DNA of 64,000 nt from an uncultured Prevotellaceae bacterium (lineage in GTDB: Bacteria > Bacteroidota > Bacteroidia > Bacteroidales > Bacteroidaceae), in NCBI GenBank assembly GCA_946188395.1, contig CAMHUU010000013.1:1-64000 (forward strand), in the 5' to 3' direction. Positions 59,547 through 64,000 of the stretch are shown piece by piece. The notes under the pieces are model-generated. The model had not been told where the DNA came from. It worked only from the letters and a program-made list of their open reading frames with translations, and searched no databases. Position 1 is the first letter of the stretch. Every line of letters begins with the position of its first letter. The translations under genes and the position numbers were made by a program.

Positions 59547-61067
59547 TTATCCGCAGTGGAAATACTGGTTGACGAGTTTCTGGATTTCCTCCGGATAGTT
59601 CTCGATGTTTTTGCGCAGGCTGGTGTCGTCGAAGGCGCGCAGCTGGGCAATGATGCCGTCGATCATGGCTGGCGAGAAGACGCCATGTTCCTCGAAAGCC
59701 TTGCGCTGGCGGTCGAGACAGGCGGCAGAGGCCACACACGAGTCGGGCAGCTGGGCGAGAGTCTCGAGGCGGCTGGCATTCTCGGCGGCGTGGATGTTGA
59801 CATTGACGTAGGTGCGCTTGGCTACCTCGAGGGCGTCGGCCATCTCGAAGCCGTGACGACAGGCCACGCAGAGTCCGGCCAGCAACTGGTAGATGTCGGC
59901 ACTGCCATCGGGCGAGCGCATCTCGACGGTCTGCTTCTCAGAGGTCAGCGGTGAGGGACCAGCGGTGAGAGACGTGTCCTGCGGGTTGGCCAGTGCCGCC
60001 ATGTTGGCGTCAGCCGCCCAGCCCAACGGTACGCGTACGAGCACCGAGCGGTTGCGGTCGCCCCAGCAGACATTGGTGGGCGCCTCCTGATGGGGCACCA
60101 GACGGAAGTAGCTGGTGGGATTCTTGTTGCCAAAGGCAGTGATGGCCGGTGCGAGGTCCATCATGCCGGCAATCATGCGGCGGGCACTCTCGCTTAAAAC
60201 GCCGTCGGAGAGCATCTGGTTTTTGCCGTCCTTGACGATACGCATGTGGATATGAAGGCCTGAGCCAGCCTTGCCCGTGGTAATCTTGGGGGCGAAGGTG
60301 ACGTTATAGCCTAACTCGTAACCCAGGTTGCGGATAATCCACTTGGCGAGCATCAGCTGGTCGGCAGCCTGTTCGACGGGTACCGGTAGGAACTCGATTT
60401 CGTTCTGTTCGTAGTTGATGCCGTCGAGTGTGAAGTTGCCCACCTCGGAATGGCCGTACTTTATCTGTCCGCCCGTCTGGGCAATATACTGCATGCAGCG
60501 AGTGCGGAACTCGTTGGCCTTGGCATAGGGAGCCGACTCGTGATAGCCGCGCTGGTCCTGAGCGGGGAAGACGCCCTCGTCGTCGCTGATGACATAATAC
60601 TCCAGTTCGCCCATGGCCTGGAACTCCATGCCCGTCACCTCGGTGAAAGCCTGAGCAGCCTTGTGGAGGGTATGCTCGGGAGAACTCTCGAGCGGGTTGC
60701 CGTCCTTGTCGAAATACGAGCAGAGCAGCGAGACGGTGGGAATCTCGGCAAAGGGGTCGACGAATGCCGTGCGGAATCGGGGCAGGACGTAGAGGTCGCT
60801 GGAGCCTGCCTGGATGAACGAGAAGAGGCTGGAGCCGTCGACGCGTTCGCCGCAAGTAAGAATGGTATCGAGGTAGTTGAGGTCGTTGATGACGAAGTTC
60901 AGCGTCTTCATCTTTCCGTCGCCACCGGGATACATGAAGTTGACCATGCGGATGTCGTTTTTCACAATGTAGTTGATGATGTCGGCCTTGGTAAATTCAG
61001 CAGCCGGCTTTTGCAACGCCACCACGATGGGATTGGCATTCAGAATGAGGTGTTCGTTGTTGATCAT
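59547..61067 (-). CDS. glnA: Glutamine synthetase (GlnA family)
   Basis: 506 residues from ATG 61067 (MINNEHLILNANPIVVALQK). The promoter box at 61106-61114 excludes the much longer upstream frame. Metal and substrate segments: AMGELEYYVISDD, GNFTLDGINYEQNEIEFLPVPVEQA, GSGLHIHMRIVKDG (ammonia/glutamate His), NPTSYFRLVPHQEAPTNVCWGDRNRSVLVRVP (ATP/Arg) and VEMRSPDGSADIYQLLAGL. A five-unit heptad DNA tract encodes SLTAGPSPLTSEKQ between the Arg segment and the EMRSPDGSAD segment, a likely in-frame insertion in a surface loop. Confidence 0.9.
   Translation of the reverse strand: MINNEHLILNANPIVVALQKPAAEFTKADIINYIVKNDIRMVNFMYPGGDGKMKTLNFVINDLNYLDTILTCGERVDGSSLFSFIQAGSSDLYVLPRFRTAFVDPFAEIPTVSLLCSYFDKDGNPLESSPEHTLHKAAQAFTEVTGMEFQAMGELEYYVISDDEGVFPAQDQRGYHESAPYAKANEFRTRCMQYIAQTGGQIKYGHSEVGNFTLDGINYEQNEIEFLPVPVEQAADQLMLAKWIIRNLGYELGYNVTFAPKITTGKAGSGLHIHMRIVKDGKNQMLSDGVLSESARRMIAGMMDLAPAITAFGNKNPTSYFRLVPHQEAPTNVCWGDRNRSVLVRVPLGWAADANMAALANPQDTSLTAGPSPLTSEKQTVEMRSPDGSADIYQLLAGLCVACRHGFEMADALEVAKRTYVNVNIHAAENASRLETLAQLPDSCVASAACLDRQRKAFEEHGVFSPAMIDGIIAQLRAFDDTSLRKNIENYPEEIQKLVNQYFHCG
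59937..59971 (-). repeat. Five-unit heptad repeat in glutamine synthetase
   Basis: On the coding strand: CTCTCAC, CGCTGGT, CCCTCAC, CGCTGAC, CTCTGAG. Same period and CTCxCAC flavour as the tract in the RND permease gene. Confidence 0.85.
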
Positions 61068-61105
61068 TTTCTTTTGTTTGTTTGAGGTTTGCATAAATAT
61101 TTTGG

Positions 61106-61114
61106 GCAAAGTTA
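61106..61114 (-). promoter_or_regulatory. Promoter -7 box (TAACTTTGC) of glnA
   Basis: Minus-strand consensus box 38 nt before ATG 61067. An ATG at 61094 is too close to the expected transcription start. Confidence 0.7.
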
Positions 61115-61157
61115 CGAAAAAAAACGTAATATGCCATCGTATTTCACAAATATTTCG

Positions 61158-61166
61158 TAATTTTGC
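61158..61166 (+). promoter_or_regulatory. Promoter -7 box (TAATTTTGC) of the P-loop/CYTH gene
   Basis: Consensus box 22 nt before ATG 61189, divergent from the glnA promoter about 45 bp away. Confidence 0.7.
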
Positions 61167-61188
61167 AAACACAATAATTACTACTGCA

Positions 61189-62286
61189 ATGAAAGATATC
61201 AAGCGAATCGTGTTGACGGGCGGGCCGTGTGCAGGCAAGACGACGGCCCTGGTGCGCATCATTGAACACTTCTCGAACCTGGGTTTCAAGGTGTTTGCCG
61301 TTCCTGAGGTGCCTACGATGTATAGTCAGGGCGGATGGAGTTATCTGACGCCTAACCCCAAGCTTTACTACGAGGGCGAGTTGGCCATCCTGAAAACGCA
61401 GCTGGCATTGGAGGACTCGTTTATGCATCTGGCGGAGACGTGTACGAAACCGACCTTCGTGGTGTGCGACCGCGGTACGCTGGACATCTCGGCGTATATC
61501 GACCGTGGAATGTGGGACGAGCTGTGCGAGAAGTGTGGCACGACGACGAACGAGTTGCGCAAGCGCTATGATGCCGTGCTGCACCTGGTGAGTGCTGCCG
61601 ACGGTGCTGAGCAGTATTACACGACGGCGACGAATTCGACGCGTTACGAGCAGGCCAACGAGGAAGGTCTGCGACTGGCCCGCGACCTGGACAAGAAGGT
61701 GAACCGTGCATGGACGGGCCATCCGCACCTGCGGGTCATCGACAACCACAACAACTTCGACACGAAGCTGAACCATGTGCTGAAGGCGATATCGAACGTG
61801 CTTGAGATTCCACAGCCTGTAGAAGACGAGCGTAGTTATCTGGTCGAGGTGACGGGTGAACTGCCCGAGTGTGTGGAGAGCGAGATTACCCAGACATATC
61901 TGGTGGCAGATCCTGACTGTGAGATCCGTCTGCGCCGTCGCGACTGGGGTAGTGAGGTGGTGAACGTGCACAAGACGAAGAAACGCCTCGCGAACGGCGA
62001 GGTGCTGGAGACGGAGCGTCAGGTGACGAATGCGCTGTATGAGTCGCTGTTGCAACAGGCCGACCCCTACCGTGCCACCATTCGCAAGACGCGCCGCAGC
62101 TTCATCTGGAAAGGTCAGTATTTCGAGATTGACACGTTCCACGAGCCTGTGAGCAACCTGACTATCCTGGCGACGAAGGGTGTGGCCCAGCATGAAAATG
62201 TGAATTTCCCGCCATCGATCCGTGTGATAGAGGATGTGACGGGAAATCCAAAATACGTCAATTACAATATCGCGCTTAGGCGGTAG
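61189..62286 (+). CDS. P-loop ATPase fused to CYTH-like triphosphatase domain
   Basis: 365 residues from ATG 61189. The N-terminal half is an AAA_28-type NTPase: Walker A VLTGGPCAGKTTALVRI, VPEVPTMYSQGG, and Walker B-like FVVCDRGTLDISAYI. The C-terminal half (about 210-365) has alternating Glu/Arg/Lys strands: ITQTYLVADPDCEIRLRRRDWG, LETERQVTNALYESLL, TIRKTRRSFIWKGQYFEIDTF. These fit the CYTH/triphosphate-tunnel fold. Possibly a nucleotide or polyphosphate kinase/phosphatase; substrate unknown. Its 3' end overlaps the convergent SulP gene by 11 bp. Confidence 0.82.
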   Translation: MKDIKRIVLTGGPCAGKTTALVRIIEHFSNLGFKVFAVPEVPTMYSQGGWSYLTPNPKLYYEGELAILKTQLALEDSFMHLAETCTKPTFVVCDRGTLDISAYIDRGMWDELCEKCGTTTNELRKRYDAVLHLVSAADGAEQYYTTATNSTRYEQANEEGLRLARDLDKKVNRAWTGHPHLRVIDNHNNFDTKLNHVLKAISNVLEIPQPVEDERSYLVEVTGELPECVESEITQTYLVADPDCEIRLRRRDWGSEVVNVHKTKKRLANGEVLETERQVTNALYESLLQQADPYRATIRKTRRSFIWKGQYFEIDTFHEPVSNLTILATKGVAQHENVNFPPSIRVIEDVTGNPKYVNYNIALRR

Positions 62287-63982
62287 CAATTTCGTTGGCG
62301 CGGGCCAGTGCCAGGTCGATGTGATTGCAGATGTTCTTTTCGCCCAACAGCTGTTGGAAATTGTTGCGCTTCAGCACTGCCTCGACCTTGGGATTGACGC
62401 CTGACAGTACGACGGTGACGCCTTCCTTCTGATTCATGCGGCACATGTTCTCGAGGTTGTGCATACCTGTAGAATCGATGAAGGGTACCTTGCGCATACG
62501 GATGATGCGCACCTTGGGATGTCGGCCATAGCGCGCCATGATGTCCTCGAAACGCGTGCCGGCTCCGAAGAAGTAAGGACCATTGATTTCGTAGACCTCG
62601 ACGCCCTCGGGGATGGTGAGGTGTTCCAGATTGCCAGCCTGCATGTCCGCATCCTCGTTGAGGTCGATCTCGTTGAGTACGGCATGTACCTCGGTGGTCT
62701 CGGCCATACGGCGCATGAAGAGCAGACAGGCACAGATGAGTCCGAACTCGATGGCGATGGTGAGGTCGAAGATGATGGTGAGGAAGAACGTCAGCAACAG
62801 GACGGTGACGTCGCTCTTAGGATTGCGACGCGTCATGGCCAGGAACGAACGCCATCCGCTCATGCCGTATGCGACAACTACCAGCACGCCCGCCAGGCAA
62901 GCCATAGGAATGTATTGTGCCAGCGGCATGAGGAAGAGGAAGATGAACAGCAACACGATGGCGTGGATGATGCCAGCCACGGGGGTGCGTCCGCCGTTGT
63001 TGATATTGGTCATAGTACGGGCGATGGCTCCCGTAGCAGGAATACCGCCGAAGATGGGCGACACGATGTTGGCAATGCCCTGTCCGATGAGTTCGGTGTT
63101 CGAGTTGTGGTGGTCGCCAATGACACCGTCGGCAACGGTAGCCGACAGCAACGACTCGATAGCACCCAAGACGGCAATGGTGACGGCAGGACCGACGAGT
63201 CCCTTAATCACTTCCCACGACAGCTCGGGCACGACGGCGCCGGGCAGTTGGCTGGAGATGCTGAAACGGTCGCCGATGGTCTCGATGGAGGTCACCCCTG
63301 CATACTGCTTCAGCAACAGGGCGACAATGGTCATCAGGATGATAGCCACCAGCGAGCCGGGCAGCGACCTGAGGGGCGACAGGTGGAGCTTGCGTGCCAT
63401 CATGGGCCACACGGCAATGATCACCACACTGACAATACCTACCAAGGCACTCCAACAGTCGATATTACCTATATTATATATATAAGCTATCCATTTCTCG
63501 ACGAAGTCGCTGGGAACTGAGTCCATCGTCATTCCCAGCAGGTCCTTGACCTGTGTGGAGAAGATGGTGACGGCGATACCCGAGGTGAAACCCACCACAA
63601 TGGGGTAGGGGATGTACTTGATGATGGTGCCCAGACGCAGCACGCCCAGCAGAATAAGGAATACACCGGCCATGAGCGTGGCAACGGTCAGGCCCTGTAT
63701 GCCATACTGTTGGATGATGCCATAGACGATGACGATGAATGCACCGGTTGGTCCGCCAATCTGTACCTTCGAACCTCCGAAGAGCGAAATGGCCAGTCCG
63801 GCGACGATAGCGGTGATGATACCCTTCTCGGGCGACACACCGCTGGCAATACCGAAGGCAATGGCCAACGGCAAAGCAACGATACCTACGATGAGTCCGG
63901 CCATGAGGTCGGCCATGAAGGTCTGCTTGTTGTAATTCTTAAGTACCGAAAACGCTTTCGGCTTGAAATCTAAAGTCTTCAT
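62276..63982 (-). CDS. SulP family anion transporter with STAS domain
   Basis: 568 residues. SulP membrane domain: FMADLMAGLIVGIVALPLAIAFGIASGVSPEKGIITAIVAGLAISLFGGSKVQIGGPTGAFIVIV (family signature), about 12-14 TM. The cytoplasmic STAS domain is at about 450-560 (EGVEVYEINGPYFFGAGTRFEDIM..., FIDSTGMHNLENMCRMNQKEG). Family members carry sulfate, bicarbonate or other anions; the specific ion cannot be read. ATG at 63982, 18 bp from the window edge, so its promoter is outside or just at the edge. Confidence 0.93.
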   Translation of the reverse strand: MKTLDFKPKAFSVLKNYNKQTFMADLMAGLIVGIVALPLAIAFGIASGVSPEKGIITAIVAGLAISLFGGSKVQIGGPTGAFIVIVYGIIQQYGIQGLTVATLMAGVFLILLGVLRLGTIIKYIPYPIVVGFTSGIAVTIFSTQVKDLLGMTMDSVPSDFVEKWIAYIYNIGNIDCWSALVGIVSVVIIAVWPMMARKLHLSPLRSLPGSLVAIILMTIVALLLKQYAGVTSIETIGDRFSISSQLPGAVVPELSWEVIKGLVGPAVTIAVLGAIESLLSATVADGVIGDHHNSNTELIGQGIANIVSPIFGGIPATGAIARTMTNINNGGRTPVAGIIHAIVLLFIFLFLMPLAQYIPMACLAGVLVVVAYGMSGWRSFLAMTRRNPKSDVTVLLLTFFLTIIFDLTIAIEFGLICACLLFMRRMAETTEVHAVLNEIDLNEDADMQAGNLEHLTIPEGVEVYEINGPYFFGAGTRFEDIMARYGRHPKVRIIRMRKVPFIDSTGMHNLENMCRMNQKEGVTVVLSGVNPKVEAVLKRNNFQQLLGEKNICNHIDLALARANEIATA

Positions 63983-64000
63983 TATCCTAAAAATTGATTT

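Noticed and set aside
61068..61289. N-terminal extension of glutamine synthetase up to 61289
   Set aside because: It would overlap the divergent gene and both promoters; the translated extension has no GlnA similarity.
1..64000. tRNA, rRNA, phage or integrative-element genes
   Set aside because: No cloverleaf-like sequence, rRNA segment, integrase, transposase or conjugation gene could be recognised on either strand.

Overview
The window reads as a chromosomal segment of a Bacteroidales bacterium, most likely from the Prevotella group. The main evidence is the recurring Bacteroidetes -7 promoter box TAnnTTTGC in front of at least fifteen genes. Supporting evidence is a TonB receptor/DUF4249 pair, BspA-type leucine-rich surface proteins, secreted proteins ending in NGKKVYVK-type sorting tails, many short lipoproteins, and a methylmalonyl-CoA mutase / sodium-pump decarboxylase locus typical of succinate/propionate metabolism. 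I see no tRNA, rRNA, CRISPR array, intact insertion sequence or phage gene. The one replicon-neutral accessory patch is the repeat-rich stretch at about 22.4-26.0 kb.

Layout. 0.3-11.4 kb (+): TonB-dependent receptor, DUF4249 lipoprotein, a secreted protein with a plug-like C-terminus, then a tripartite RND efflux pump (adaptor, permease, TolC). 11.4-13.7 kb (-): a GH105-like/DUF2264 fusion enzyme. 13.8-21.7 kb (-): a colinear block with a serpin, two ECF sigma / membrane-anchored beta-barrel modules and five small lipoproteins, one of which looks like a free-standing subtilisin prodomain. 21.8-26.0 kb: a lipoprotein, an SPFH protein with a ribbon-helix-helix partner and an acyltransferase, separated by repeat-filled spacers. 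26.0-32.4 kb (-): a TPR/HTH membrane regulator followed by two large paralogous secreted proteins and a lipoprotein. 32.6-37.8 kb (+): two BspA-like proteins, a HAD phosphatase and a potassium channel. 37.8-46.1 kb (-): a six-gene run with a SpoIIE-phosphatase/HATPase sensor, an ABCG-type transporter, a lipoprotein, a STAS antagonist, a RelA/SpoT-type synthetase and a LuxR-type regulator. 46.2-56.7 kb: a secreted protein with a histone-like basic tail, the sodium-pump decarboxylase beta, biotin-carrier and gamma subunits, a YidE-type transporter, the divergent mutA-mutB pair and a methyltransferase. 56.8-64 kb: an MMG-repeat secreted protein, prolyl oligopeptidase, glutamine synthetase, a P-loop/CYTH protein and a SulP transporter.

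The most unusual signal is not a gene. Short repeats are scattered through the window and cut into genes. (1) Degenerate tracts with a 7-nt period, usually five units long, sit both between genes and in frame inside coding sequences, and several supply start or stop codons. (2) An 80-bp element encoding a peptide around ISSSER is inserted in frame into two unrelated proteins; for each, a paralog without it lies in the same window. (3) A GTGCCTGGCAC palindrome element recurs five to six times in 3.5 kb. (4) A roughly 54-bp extended promoter block is shared by two distant genes. (5) A 150-bp block (upstream sequence, promoter and lipoprotein signal peptide) is duplicated in front of two unrelated mature proteins. 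Together these suggest small mobile or recombining units that shuffle promoters, leaders and linkers.

Among gene systems, the six-gene partner-switching run (37.8-46.1 kb) and the serpin/ECF/lipoprotein block (13.8-21.7 kb) are the best candidates for incompletely described biology. All assignments come from reading the sequence; no database search was run.
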